A stretch of 64,000 nucleotides of DNA, from positions 124,001-188,000 of the forward strand of contig JAIXQA010000001.1 in assembly GCA_027485915.1 (NCBI GenBank), in the 5' to 3' direction. Made by a program: the position numbers and the translations under genes. Positions 55,428 through 64,000 of the stretch are shown here, piece by piece. The notes under the pieces were generated by a model. It had not been told where the DNA came from. It searched no databases and saw only the letters and a program-made list of their open reading frames with translations. This stretch comes from Alphaproteobacteria bacterium. GTDB taxonomy: Bacteria > Pseudomonadota > Alphaproteobacteria > Caulobacterales > Aquidulcibacteraceae. The number at the start of each line of letters is the position of its first letter. The first letter of the stretch is position 1.

Positions 55428-56282
55428 TTACCTAGCTTTTGCCTCGTTTCTGCCCTTTGTGGCAACGCCCAATGCTGAGATTTTCTGTTCAAAAATTAAT
55501 AAATCTTGCCAGGCGAGCGCTTTGTCCCGGGGTCTGTTCATTAGATAGGTTGGCGAAACCAGGCACTGAGCGTAGGCAGTCCGCCCTTCGGCGTCGAGGC
55601 CAAGGCGGTAGTCAAATGATCGGGTGCGCAACTTCATGATGCCGTCAGCCGTGTTCAAGAGCGTCTGAGCGGCAACACCGCCCACGATCAAAATTGCTTT
55701 GGGTGCCGCAAGCTCGATATGGCGTGTGAGGAATGGGCGACACAAACCTATTTCCTGGGCAGTTGGATTTCGATTGCCAGGTGGTCGCCATGGGATGAGA
55801 CAAGTGAGATAACAATCTTGCTGCCGATCAAGACCAATGCTTGCCAGCATCTTTGTAAGCAATTCCCCTTCGGGCCCTTGGAAAGGTTTGCCGATTTCAT
55901 CATCCTCGCGAACGGCGGTCTCCCCAATCACCATGATTTCGGCACCTATTCGGCCATCGGAAAAGACGGTCGTGCGTGCATTGGCTTTCAACCCGCAGCC
56001 ATCAAAACTCTCCAAAGCTTTGTGAAGGGCGTCTAAACTGGTGCAAGACTGTGCCAAGCGCTGCGCTTCTGCTAGCGCATCGACTGGCTTTTTGGCGTTT
56101 GTCACACGCGCTGGGGTAATTGCAGCCGCGGGTGCCAGAGCGTCAGCCGCCGGAGGCTTTTGGGCTTGAGCGCGTGCTCGCAGAGCCGGAGCTAAGTCAA
56201 TCGGCTCTAACCCTGCCAGTTCCCACCATTGCGCCAGCGCTTGGGCAGCGGTTTCCACTGTTAAACTTGGGCGTACATGCAT
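55428..56282 (-). CDS. Uracil-DNA glycosylase family protein with altered motifs
   Basis: The 284-residue protein aligns with family 4/5 Fe-S uracil-DNA glycosylases: FDGCGLKANARTTVFSDG (cluster Cys region), EIMVIGETAVREDDEIGKPF then QGPEGELLTKMLASIGLD, CLIPWRPPGNRNPTAQEIGL, and PKAILIVGGVAAQTLL. The usual motif GEAPG reads GETAV, and the usual HPAYLLR reads SPTYLMN, so two active-site motifs are changed. It may have lost activity or recognise another lesion. The start at 56282 (MHVRPSLTV) is chosen; the frame runs further but the extension looks non-coding. Confidence 0.82.
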   Translation of the reverse strand: MHVRPSLTVETAAQALAQWWELAGLEPIDLAPALRARAQAQKPPAADALAPAAAITPARVTNAKKPVDALAEAQRLAQSCTSLDALHKALESFDGCGLKANARTTVFSDGRIGAEIMVIGETAVREDDEIGKPFQGPEGELLTKMLASIGLDRQQDCYLTCLIPWRPPGNRNPTAQEIGLCRPFLTRHIELAAPKAILIVGGVAAQTLLNTADGIMKLRTRSFDYRLGLDAEGRTAYAQCLVSPTYLMNRPRDKALAWQDLLIFEQKISALGVATKGRNEAKAR

Positions 56283-56463
56283 ACGTTCAGCATTCCTATC
56301 GCAGAGATTGCGGCGATTTGGGCGCCTAACTGGTCTTGACCTTCGTCCTTTAAGACCTCGATAAGCATTCGTGAGGCTGATGACAAAGGCAATCTGAAAT
56401 TTGTCCTCATGCGATAACAGTCTAACTGATCCATGCAGGGCCGAGGCGAAAAGGGGAAAGACG

Positions 56464-58125
56464 ATGGCTTTTGACGCGATTGAGCGTGAATCGATGGAAT
56501 ATGACGTCCTAATCATTGGAGCTGGACCAGCAGGCTTGGCGGCTGCGATCCGTTTGAAACAGCTCAATGAAGATTTGGCCGTTGCAGTGCTGGAAAAGGG
56601 CGGCGAAGTTGGTGCCCATATTCTTTCTGGCGTTGTTGTTGATCCGAAGGCTTTAGATGAACTCGTGCCTGAGTGGCGTGAAGCGTCGGACCGCCCCTTG
56701 ACCACCCAAGTTGAAAAAGATGAGCTAAAGCTCTTGGGGGAAGCAGGCAGCTTGCCTTTACCCAATTTCATTATGCCGCCTTTGATGAACAATCATGGCA
56801 ATTTCATCGGCTCGCTGGGCAACGTGTGCCGCTGGCTCGGTGCTAAAGCCGAAGAATTGGGCGTGGAAATTTATCCAGGCTTTGCCGCCGCCGAGGTGGT
56901 CTATGATGACGCAGGTGCTGTAAAGGGCGTGCAAGTAGGTGATATGGGTGTCACGCGCGAAGGCGAAATGGGTCCAGATTTCACCCCGGGCATCAATATT
57001 TTTGCAAAGTACACATTGATTGGTGAAGGCGTCCGCGGCTCACTCGCCAAGAAGATCATTGCCAAATACAATCTTGATGAAGGCAAAGAGCCTCAAAAAT
57101 ATGGCATTGGCCTCAAAGAAGTTTGGCAGGTCTCGCCAGACAAGCATAAGCCCGGTCTCGTGCAACACGCGTTTGGCTGGCCCTTGGATTGGAGCACGGG
57201 CGGTGGTTCCTTCCTTTATCACTGGGGCGATAATCTCGTCTCAGTCGGCTATGTAGTTCATTTGAACTACAAGAACCCGTGGATTAGTCCATTTGATGAA
57301 TTCCAACGTTTTAAGCAGCACCCAGATGTCCGCCCAACCTTTGAAGGCGGCAAGCGGTTGTCTTATGGTGCACGCGCGATCACGGAAGGCGGGTTGCAGT
57401 CTGTCCCCAAATTGCCATTCCCGGGTGGTGCCTTGATCGGATGCTCAGCCGGCTTTGTGAACTTGCCGCGCATTAAAGGCAGCCACAATGCGATGAAGAC
57501 AGGCATGTTGGCGGCTGAAACTGTTGCAGCAGCCATAGCTGCCGGCCGGTCAGGCGATACCCTAGAGGAGTATCAAACCGCTTACGAAACCAGCTGGGTC
57601 TATAAGGACTTGCTACTGGTTCGTAATGTGAAGCCTCTTCTGTCAAAATTTGGCACCATTATGGGTCTTGGCCTTGGTGGCATTGACATGTGGTGCACTA
57701 CGGTGTTCGGCGGCTGGTCGCCATTTGGCACACAAAAACACGGCAAATCCGATGCAGCAAGTCTGTTGCCTGCGGATCAGTTCGCAAAGATTGAGTATCC
57801 AAAGCCCGATGGTGTGATCAGCTTCGATAAGCTGTCCTCAGTTTTCTTGTCCAATACCAATCATGAGGAAAATCAGCCGATCCATTTGAAAGTTGCTGAC
57901 CTTGCGCTTCAAAAATCGAGTGAATTAGACGTCTTTGGCGGGCCGTCGAACCGTTATTGCCCTGCAGGCGTTTATGAATGGGTTGAAGATGGGGCCGGGC
58001 AGCGCTTCCAGATCAATGCGCAAAACTGCGTACATTGCAAAACCTGCGACATCAAAGACCCTAACCAAAATATCACCTGGACCACCCCACAAGGTGGGGA
58101 GGGACCAATCTACCAAAATATGTAG
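56464..58125 (+). CDS. Electron transfer flavoprotein-ubiquinone oxidoreductase
   Basis: ETF-QO takes electrons from ETF, which collects them from acyl-CoA dehydrogenases, and reduces ubiquinone in the inner membrane. The 553-residue protein has the FAD motif VLIIGAGPAGLAAAIRLKQ, HILSGVVVDPKALDELVP, AFGWPLDWSTGGGSFLYH and a C-terminal [4Fe-4S] domain CVHCKTCDIKDPNQNITW. The start at 56464 has AGGGGAA upstream. It works with the beta-oxidation operon at 14.7-22.6 kb. Confidence 0.97.
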   Translation: MAFDAIERESMEYDVLIIGAGPAGLAAAIRLKQLNEDLAVAVLEKGGEVGAHILSGVVVDPKALDELVPEWREASDRPLTTQVEKDELKLLGEAGSLPLPNFIMPPLMNNHGNFIGSLGNVCRWLGAKAEELGVEIYPGFAAAEVVYDDAGAVKGVQVGDMGVTREGEMGPDFTPGINIFAKYTLIGEGVRGSLAKKIIAKYNLDEGKEPQKYGIGLKEVWQVSPDKHKPGLVQHAFGWPLDWSTGGGSFLYHWGDNLVSVGYVVHLNYKNPWISPFDEFQRFKQHPDVRPTFEGGKRLSYGARAITEGGLQSVPKLPFPGGALIGCSAGFVNLPRIKGSHNAMKTGMLAAETVAAAIAAGRSGDTLEEYQTAYETSWVYKDLLLVRNVKPLLSKFGTIMGLGLGGIDMWCTTVFGGWSPFGTQKHGKSDAASLLPADQFAKIEYPKPDGVISFDKLSSVFLSNTNHEENQPIHLKVADLALQKSSELDVFGGPSNRYCPAGVYEWVEDGAGQRFQINAQNCVHCKTCDIKDPNQNITWTTPQGGEGPIYQNM

Positions 58126-58273
58126 GGTATTTTTGAACTCGGGCGCGGATTGCGATCACATTTCACAGGCAGGCCTTGGTCTAGCCCTTGTTTGGTTATC
58201 CAATCAGCGCCAGTTTAGTGCACGGCCAATTTTTGGCCGAACCATCTATCTGAGCTACCAGCAGGATTTTGCC

Positions 58274-60241
58274 ATGCGCCTTAGAGCAGTCCTTTTTGCG
58301 ACCACAACCTTCCTCATGGGCTCCTCTTTGGTGGCAGATATGGCTTGGGCCGCAGCGCCACCGGTTATAGAACGCACCCCCGACGTCGGCTCGGCAAACG
58401 CAATTGAACGTGAGCGGGCTTATGCCGGGCTAAGTTTAGGTGATGCGATCCGCCAAGCATTGATTGATGATGATTTAGAGTTTGCCTTTAAATCCCTGGC
58501 TGCCCTTGGCCGGGCAGCAGGTGATAACAGTACTGGCCTCTACTACAGTGGGATCAAGGCGCTCAGCCAGCAAAACTATTCGGACGTTACCACCACCCTG
58601 CGCGACAGTGATCCAAACGACATGTTGACGGCCGCCTTGGTTGCTTGGGCGCATGTAGGCCAAGGCCAGCTAAACCAAGCGATCAATGGATGGGAAACCT
58701 ATGGCGGTGATGGTGAACGGCCATTTTTCAACGCTTATCGTGCTCTTTTGGCTGAGCAGAACGGCGAAGTTAATGCAGCATTGGACTATTACGCACAGGC
58801 TCAAAAGGGCGGCGAACTCCATTTTGTTCGTGATTTGACTAAGCGCTACATCACTTTGCTTGTTCAAGCTGGCCAAAAGGAAGCGGCCTTGAAGGCCCAT
58901 GAGGATGTCTTCGGCGACCCAAAGAGCCTTGACCGGATTGATGCCCTGTTTCGTGAATCGATTGTCGCCGGCACGCCGGCCACTTTGGCTAAATTATCGC
59001 CTGAGGCAAGCGTTAGCTCGCTGATGAGCAATTATGCTTCAGCCATGATGGTCGTGCGGATGTTGCAGGCTAATCAGGAACAAAATGATCCGAGCAAGAC
59101 TGAGGCAGATCTGCCAGTTGAAAGACCAGATGCTGATGCTCAATTCGTTAGAGATGCGCTCTTATTGCGAACTGCTTTAAAGATTGATCCCACCAATCAA
59201 AGTGCACGCTTCGCATTGTCAGAAGTTCTTGGCGAGATTGATGAGGATAAGGCCGCGCTCGCTACATTGGCACCCATCACATCCGGGGAGCGGGTAGATG
59301 AAGCGCGTCACGCGAAAGCGGTGCTTCATATGAGCCTTGAAGATGCGTCTGGGGCCAAAGCTTTGCTTGATGAGGTTCCAGAGCGCTTGCGCGACCGGCG
59401 TTGGTGGGACTTAAATGCCAGCGCATTGAGCGCGCGTGGCGATTTTAAGGGTGCATTTGAGAGTGCTAGCAAAAGTGCTGCTGTCGCCAAAGGCACCGGC
59501 GATTGGGATGAAGATCTCGCTCGCTTGAGTTTGATGCGTGCACATTACGACCTTGGCCAGAAAGCTGAAGCCATTGAAATCGCACGCGGGCTAGTCAAGA
59601 AATTAAAGCCAGAGAACCCAATTCGCGGATCTGCTGGCCTCTTCCTCGCTGGCGAGCCGTCGACCCATCGCGAGGGACTGCCCGCTGCACGTGAGAGCCT
59701 TAAAATGCTGGGTGCCGATAGTCGCTCAAAGTTGTCGCTAGGCGGTGTGTTGGCTCAATTCCCCTCTACCCGCGCCGAAGGTGTGCAACTGATGCGCGAT
59801 GCTTTGGAAGAAATGCCGCGCTCACCATTGTTCATGAATGCGTTGGGCTACACGCTGATCGAGTACGATATTGACCTCGACGAGGGTTTTCAATTGCTTT
59901 TGAAAGCATATGAATTAAGGCCATATTCCGGCGCTATTACCGACTCTTTGGGGCGTGCCCACTATAAGCTTGGTCAATTGGATGAAGCCCAACGTTTGAT
60001 CGAGAAGGCAGTTGCAATGCGGAAAGATTCACCGGACCCAGAGATTTACGACAATCTCGGTGACGTCTATTGGCATCAGGGTAAAAAGGTCGAAGCCCGT
60101 CGGATGTGGCAGATGGTGAAAGATTTTGGCGGGCATTATTTCAAGCAGGACCAATTAGACGACAAATTGAAAAATGGTCTAAGGGGTCCCGCCCCCGTTG
60201 AGCGGACTGCGCCTGTGGTCGCGGAACCAGGCAGTGTTTAG
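58274..60241 (+). CDS. Exported TPR-repeat protein
   Basis: The 655-residue protein has a signal peptide (RAVLFATTTFLMGSSLVADM then AWAAAP) and many tetratricopeptide-like repeats; near the end these read NALGYTLIEYDIDLDEGFQL, ITDSLGRAHYKLGQLDEAQR and NLGDVYWHQGKKVEARRMW. It probably binds other proteins in the periplasm. An in-frame extension to 57935 overlaps the ETF-QO gene and is rejected. The next gene is paralogous and overlaps its end. Confidence 0.85.
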   Translation: MRLRAVLFATTTFLMGSSLVADMAWAAAPPVIERTPDVGSANAIERERAYAGLSLGDAIRQALIDDDLEFAFKSLAALGRAAGDNSTGLYYSGIKALSQQNYSDVTTTLRDSDPNDMLTAALVAWAHVGQGQLNQAINGWETYGGDGERPFFNAYRALLAEQNGEVNAALDYYAQAQKGGELHFVRDLTKRYITLLVQAGQKEAALKAHEDVFGDPKSLDRIDALFRESIVAGTPATLAKLSPEASVSSLMSNYASAMMVVRMLQANQEQNDPSKTEADLPVERPDADAQFVRDALLLRTALKIDPTNQSARFALSEVLGEIDEDKAALATLAPITSGERVDEARHAKAVLHMSLEDASGAKALLDEVPERLRDRRWWDLNASALSARGDFKGAFESASKSAAVAKGTGDWDEDLARLSLMRAHYDLGQKAEAIEIARGLVKKLKPENPIRGSAGLFLAGEPSTHREGLPAARESLKMLGADSRSKLSLGGVLAQFPSTRAEGVQLMRDALEEMPRSPLFMNALGYTLIEYDIDLDEGFQLLLKAYELRPYSGAITDSLGRAHYKLGQLDEAQRLIEKAVAMRKDSPDPEIYDNLGDVYWHQGKKVEARRMWQMVKDFGGHYFKQDQLDDKLKNGLRGPAPVERTAPVVAEPGSV

Positions 60242-62042
60242 ACCCAATCAAATCTCAATCTTACGTGCCCTTGTCCTTGCGGCTATCCCGCTTTGTTTCC
60301 AAGTATCAGGAGCGATGGCACAAAGCCCAAAGAAAGCAGCGCCCCCGAAGGCATCGAGGCCTGTCGTGTTGACGCCTGCTGCGCCGGTGCTGCTACAGCG
60401 AACAGACGCCGACGTGTTCGCCGCAACTTTGACCGGCCGTTATGCGCAAGGGGTCGATAATCCAAAATTAGCAGCGCAGGCTTGGTCGCGGGCCTTTTTC
60501 CGCCGCACTTCAGACCAAGAGCTTTATGAGCGCGCAACCTTCGCCAATCTTGAGATTGGTGACCTTGAGATGGTCGCGCGTATGGCTAAAGTGGTTGCCC
60601 CGGGTCAACGCGTGCCAAAGGCAACATTGACTTTGGCTATCGAAGCGCTTGGCCAAGGACGCTACCTGGATGTCACCCGGCTGCTTGAGGGGGAGAAATT
60701 CAACCCAAGCCTCACTCAATTTGCCAACCATTTGCGTGCATATGCCCTCCTAGAGCAAGGTCAGGTCCAAAAGGCGATTGATTTGGCGGGGCAAGGTGCT
60801 GGTAGTCCTGACCTGGAAAATGCGGCTTTGATGTCTCGAGCCATGCTTCTTTTTCGCGCCAAACAACCATTAGAGGCCATCTCCTTGTTCGAGAAGGCCC
60901 GGGAACTTGGCCAAGATTCGCCTGCCGGTTTGCGTTTTTACAGCCAAGTGTTGTTGTCCGTAGGCCAGAAAAGCAAGGCGGAAGCCCTACTGGCACCGTT
61001 AGCGGAGCGAAGTTCAGTCAGGGCCTCGTCTTTCAGCGACGCGCTTACCAAACTGCGCACTGGGGGTAAGGGTGAAGTTGCGCTTAATACGCGAGATCAT
61101 ATTGCGATTGGCTTGCTGACCTTGGTTGAAGCCATGCAAGACAGCCGTCCACCAACTGAAACCTCAGATCTCTTGTTTCTTCTAGCTTTTTTCAATCCCA
61201 GTTCTAACGAAATCAATTCGGCCCTCGGCCAGCATTTGGCCACTCACGGCTATATAGAACTCGCTGAACCGTATCTGCAGCGCGTTATGGCTAGTAGCCC
61301 TGATTACATTGCCTCGCGAACTGAGCTTGCTTGGCTAATTTATGCCCGCGACCCAAATCAAGCTTTGAAAGAGGCGCGGGAGCTTTCCACCAAATATCCG
61401 AAGAGCTTCCCCGCAATGACTCTGTTGGCCGACATGTTGGCGGCCAATCGTCTCGATGCCGAGGCCGAGGCGACATATGATCGACTCATTCAGATGGCGG
61501 AGGTGGCTGAGTGGTCGCCTGCGGAGATATGGCCGCTTTACTTTGGTCGTGGTGGAGCACGGGAACGCCTTGGTCGCTGGCCAGAAGCGTTGGCGGATTT
61601 ACGCTTAGCGAAAGCCGCCGCCCCCAATCAGCCAAATGTGTTGAACTATCTGGGCTATGCGATGGCCGATCGCGGCGAGAATTTGGATGAAGCTGTGGCT
61701 ATGTTGCGTAATGCCATGCGGTTGCGTCCTGCTTCTGGCGCGATTTTGGATTCCTATGGGTGGGCCCTTTACAAGAGCGGCCGGTTTGAAGAAGCGGCCA
61801 CGATTTTGGAGCGTGCATCGGGGCTGGCACCAAACCTTGCTGAGGTGGCAGATCATTTAGGCGACGTCTATTGGCGAACCGGGCGACAAGAAGAAGCGCG
61901 GCTAGAATGGCAGCGCGCTTTATCGTTGAAGCCAACTGCAGAACAAGCAAGAGCGCTCGAAATCAAATTAGTTGATGGGCTACCGCCGGACCCAAATAGG
62001 GCGGCTGATGCGGCTATTGCCGCCCAAACAAAACCCAACTGA
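60234..62042 (+). CDS. Second exported TPR-repeat protein, paralogue
   Basis: The 602-residue protein has a signal peptide (ILRALVLAAIPLCFQVSGAM then AQ) and TPR units resembling the previous protein: NYLGYAMADRGENLDEAVAM, ILDSYGWALYKSGRFEEAAT and HLGDVYWRTGRQEEARLEW. The GTG at 60234, which overlaps the previous gene by eight bases, is the best start; an earlier TTG at 60198 is less likely. Overlap suggests coupling. IspE follows after 7 bases. Confidence 0.82.
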   Translation: MFRPNQISILRALVLAAIPLCFQVSGAMAQSPKKAAPPKASRPVVLTPAAPVLLQRTDADVFAATLTGRYAQGVDNPKLAAQAWSRAFFRRTSDQELYERATFANLEIGDLEMVARMAKVVAPGQRVPKATLTLAIEALGQGRYLDVTRLLEGEKFNPSLTQFANHLRAYALLEQGQVQKAIDLAGQGAGSPDLENAALMSRAMLLFRAKQPLEAISLFEKARELGQDSPAGLRFYSQVLLSVGQKSKAEALLAPLAERSSVRASSFSDALTKLRTGGKGEVALNTRDHIAIGLLTLVEAMQDSRPPTETSDLLFLLAFFNPSSNEINSALGQHLATHGYIELAEPYLQRVMASSPDYIASRTELAWLIYARDPNQALKEARELSTKYPKSFPAMTLLADMLAANRLDAEAEATYDRLIQMAEVAEWSPAEIWPLYFGRGGARERLGRWPEALADLRLAKAAAPNQPNVLNYLGYAMADRGENLDEAVAMLRNAMRLRPASGAILDSYGWALYKSGRFEEAATILERASGLAPNLAEVADHLGDVYWRTGRQEEARLEWQRALSLKPTAEQARALEIKLVDGLPPDPNRAADAAIAAQTKPN

Positions 62043-62049
62043 GCCATCC

Positions 62050-62916
62050 ATGACTTCCTACTTTGCTCCCGCCAAGATCAATCTGACTTTAAGAGTCGGG
62101 CCACCACAGGCCGATGGTCGACATCCTCTCGATAGTTTGGTTTGTTTTACCCGCATCTGCGGCGATCAGATTTCAGTCGAGGCGGCAGAGGCTTTGCACT
62201 TGGAGATCTCAGGACCTTTTCGCCAAGGCCTAAGCCTAGGACCGGATAATCTGGTGATCCGGGCAGCAGAAATCCTTGCCAGTGCATCACATAAATCAGC
62301 GCAAGCACATATTCGCTTGATTAAGAATTTGCCCATCGCATCAGGTATTGGGGGGGGCTCGGCCGATGCAGCAGCGACCATGCATGCGCTGAACGCGTTT
62401 TGGAAGCTGAATTTGCCGCTGGAAGAACTTTTGGATTTAGGCACGCAATTGGGAGCCGATGTACCAGCTTGTCTGATCGGCCGGCCCGTTCATATGACAG
62501 GAACTGGCGAGACTTTGGCATCGGTAGGACCCTTGGCCACGATGGGTGTCGTCTTGGTCAATCCGGGGGTCCCGTGCCCGACCGGGCCCGTCTATCGCAC
62601 CTATGACGCCTTAGGAACTGGGCCTGAGCTTTATGTTCAGCCGATCCCCGATGTGGCTTCTCGCGAGGGCTTGCTGACTTATCTTCAGGCTATGTCGAAT
62701 GATCTTGAGCCGGCGGCTATCAAGCTTGTTCCCGAAGTCGCCGATGTCTTGGCCTGCTTGGCTGCTAGTCCTCAAGTTCGCTTTGTCCGGATGTCTGGGT
62801 CTGGTGCCACATGCTTTGCCCTCTATGACGATCTGCCAGCCGCGCAGCTTGGCAAAAAATTTGTTCAACAGGCTCTTGCCAATCGCGGCTTTTGGGTTGA
62901 GGCAGATCTCATCTAG
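62050..62916 (+). CDS. ispE: 4-diphosphocytidyl-2-C-methyl-D-erythritol kinase
   Basis: IspE phosphorylates CDP-ME in the non-mevalonate isoprenoid pathway. The 288-residue GHMP kinase has SYFAPAKINLTLRVG, the ATP-binding LPIASGIGGGSADAAATMHA and the C-terminal VRFMSGSGATCFALY-like stretch (VRMSGSGATCFALYDD). It follows the second TPR gene by seven bases and is probably in one transcript with both TPR genes. IspG is at 30.1 kb. Confidence 0.95.
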   Translation: MTSYFAPAKINLTLRVGPPQADGRHPLDSLVCFTRICGDQISVEAAEALHLEISGPFRQGLSLGPDNLVIRAAEILASASHKSAQAHIRLIKNLPIASGIGGGSADAAATMHALNAFWKLNLPLEELLDLGTQLGADVPACLIGRPVHMTGTGETLASVGPLATMGVVLVNPGVPCPTGPVYRTYDALGTGPELYVQPIPDVASREGLLTYLQAMSNDLEPAAIKLVPEVADVLACLAASPQVRFVRMSGSGATCFALYDDLPAAQLGKKFVQQALANRGFWVEADLI

Positions 62917-62954
62917 TCATTGTGGATAGACCACAGACATGTGGAGGGGCTCTT

Positions 62955-63575
62955 ATGATTATTGTGCATCACCTTAACGATTCACGATCGCAACGGATTT
63001 TGTGGCTGTTGGAAGAAATGGGGACGCCCTATGAAATCAAAAAATATCAACGCGATGCGGTAACCAATCTAGCTCCGCCCGAACTCAAAGAGGTTCATCC
63101 GTTGGGCAAGTCACCCGTGGTGACCGATAATGGCGAAGTATTGGCCGAATCCGGCATGATTATTGACGTATTGGCACGCCGTTATGGTCCTGATCTGGCT
63201 GTTGATTTTTCTTCACCGCTCTACCCAGCTTATTCCCACTGGCTCCACTTTGCCGAAGGCTCAGCCATGCTGCCGTTCCTTTTGGCGCTTTACACTGGGC
63301 GCTTAGGCGATGCCGCAGCACCTCTGATGCCACGCATCACCAGCGAGATCATGAACCATTTATCCTATGTCGAAGCCTCGCTAAGTGGGAAGCAGTATTT
63401 TGTAGGTGATCGTTTGACCGGCGCGGATATCCAAATGAGCTTCGTCGGCGAGATTGCTAAAGGCCAGGGCGCGCTCGGCATGTTGCCAAATTTGAAAGCT
63501 TGGCTCGAGGGGTTACACGCCCGCCCACAATGGCAGACCGCCCTTGAAAAGGGTGGGCCTTACAGATTTGCATGA
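62955..63575 (+). CDS. Glutathione S-transferase family protein
   Basis: The 206-residue protein has a thioredoxin-like N-terminal domain (IVHHLNDSRSQRILWLLEEM, with Ser near the glutathione site; HPLGKSPVVTDNGEVLAESG) and an all-helical C-terminal domain (FVGDRLTGADIQMSFVGEIA). GGAGGGG precedes the start at 62955. It likely conjugates or reduces with glutathione; substrate unknown. Confidence 0.9.
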   Translation: MIIVHHLNDSRSQRILWLLEEMGTPYEIKKYQRDAVTNLAPPELKEVHPLGKSPVVTDNGEVLAESGMIIDVLARRYGPDLAVDFSSPLYPAYSHWLHFAEGSAMLPFLLALYTGRLGDAAAPLMPRITSEIMNHLSYVEASLSGKQYFVGDRLTGADIQMSFVGEIAKGQGALGMLPNLKAWLEGLHARPQWQTALEKGGPYRFA

Positions 63576-63596
63576 GCTAGCTCGAGTGCCCTAATC

Positions 63597-64000
63597 CTAG
63601 CGTGGGCCGGGTCCTAATGTGCGATCGAAGAAGTTCAAGATCGTGAGTTGGACATGCTTGGCCCGCGCTTTTTCGCGAATGCCGTGCTTCTGCCCAGGAT
63701 AGACCATGGTCTCAAAAGGAATGGATGCAGCTTGCAGTGCGTCAAAAGCGGCTGTGGAATTATCAAACGTGACATTGTCATCGGCCATACCATGCAGAAT
63801 CAAAAGCGGTTGCTTAACCTGTTTTAAGCGCGGCAGAACAGAGGATCGCGAATAGGCTTCAGCCTCATCTTGTGGCTTGCCCATGAAACGCTCTGTGTAA
63901 TGCGTGTCGTACAACGACCAGTCTGTAACAGGAGCTCCTGATGCATATGCTGCAAAGGCCTCTGGTGCCTCGGTTGCCAGCCGCAAGGTCATGTAACCCC
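63597..64000 (-). CDS. S9 prolyl oligopeptidase-family peptidase, C-terminal fragment
   Basis: The frame is open to the window edge, so only the C-terminal ~134 residues are seen. They match the alpha/beta hydrolase domain of S9 peptidases (DPP4/acylaminoacyl-peptidase type): GYMTLRLAT just after the expected nucleophile elbow, QPLLILHGMADDNVTFDNST with the catalytic Asp, and VYPGQKHGIREKARAKH with the catalytic His. The catalytic Ser and the beta-propeller lie beyond 64000. Confidence 0.85.
   Translation of the reverse strand, partial: GYMTLRLATEAPEAFAAYASGAPVTDWSLYDTHYTERFMGKPQDEAEAYSRSSVLPRLKQVKQPLLILHGMADDNVTFDNSTAAFDALQAASIPFETMVYPGQKHGIREKARAKHVQLTILNFFDRTLGPGPR

Noticed and set aside
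56283-56792. N-terminal extension of the UDG-like protein
   Set aside because: It runs antisense into the ETF-QO gene and shows no UDG similarity.
1-64000. Prophage, insertion sequence, CRISPR array or rRNA operon
   Set aside because: No transposase, integrase, phage structural gene, repeat-spacer array or rRNA-like sequence was seen anywhere.

Overview
The window looks like chromosome of a free-living alphaproteobacterium, most probably order Caulobacterales (Caulobacter or Hyphomonadaceae-like). The reasons are the gene set (DUF1491, DUF2336, CobT, CckA, PtsP beside LysC, UbiG, RecA), the fliQ-fliR-flhB-cckA order, which I recall from Caulobacter, a LexA box of the alphaproteobacterial type (GAAC-N7-GAAC) before recA, and a CtrA-like site before fliQ. 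Base composition is moderately GC-rich and even, except for a visibly AT-richer methyltransferase gene at the left edge. I see no phage, transposon, CRISPR array, rRNA or tRNA. Most of the window is ordinary core genome with short gaps.

Layout. 1-14.7 kb: end of a histidine kinase, a methyltransferase, secreted and small unknown proteins, release factor 3 (prfC), a DUF2336 protein, a PAN-domain protein, the ABC-F ATPase Uup, a coupled pair of exported amidohydrolases (the second without metal ligands), CobT, and a toxin-antitoxin pair whose PIN toxin is frameshifted. 14.7-23.2 kb: a fatty-acid beta-oxidation operon on the minus strand (two acyl-CoA dehydrogenases, a 94-aa unknown, OsmC, thioesterase, thiolase, FadB/FadJ-type enzyme) with a MerR-type regulator upstream and a dispersed palindromic repeat inside it. 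ETF-ubiquinone oxidoreductase at 56.5-58.1 kb would take the electrons from these dehydrogenases.

23.4-38.3 kb: tadA, trxB, a TerC-type membrane protein, polyprenyl diphosphate synthase with a small coupled membrane protein, a TrmN6-type methyltransferase, an old-yellow-enzyme reductase, ispG, a RodZ-like protein, ptsP, lysC, ubiG and recA. IspG and the prenyl synthase, with IspE at 62 kb, belong to isoprenoid supply; the prenyl synthase and UbiG belong to quinone synthesis. 38.5-42.7 kb: fliQ-fliR-flhB-cckA, apparently one transcription unit from a CtrA-like site to a terminator, linking flagellar export to the cell-cycle kinase CckA, which here has no membrane segment.

42.7-64 kb: YdeI-like protein, M24 peptidase with QueF, APC permease, TlyA, three small secreted glycine-zipper or Cys/Trp proteins, RNA m5U methyltransferase, YcgN, zinc metallopeptidase, two coupled glycosyltransferases, lytic transglycosylase, a uracil-DNA-glycosylase-like protein with altered active-site motifs, ETF-QO, two paralogous exported TPR proteins, ispE, a glutathione transferase, and the C-terminus of an S9 peptidase cut by the window edge. 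No single large undescribed system stands out. The best leads are the amidohydrolase pair, the divergent UDG, the soluble CckA, the coupled small membrane protein and the secreted-protein trio.
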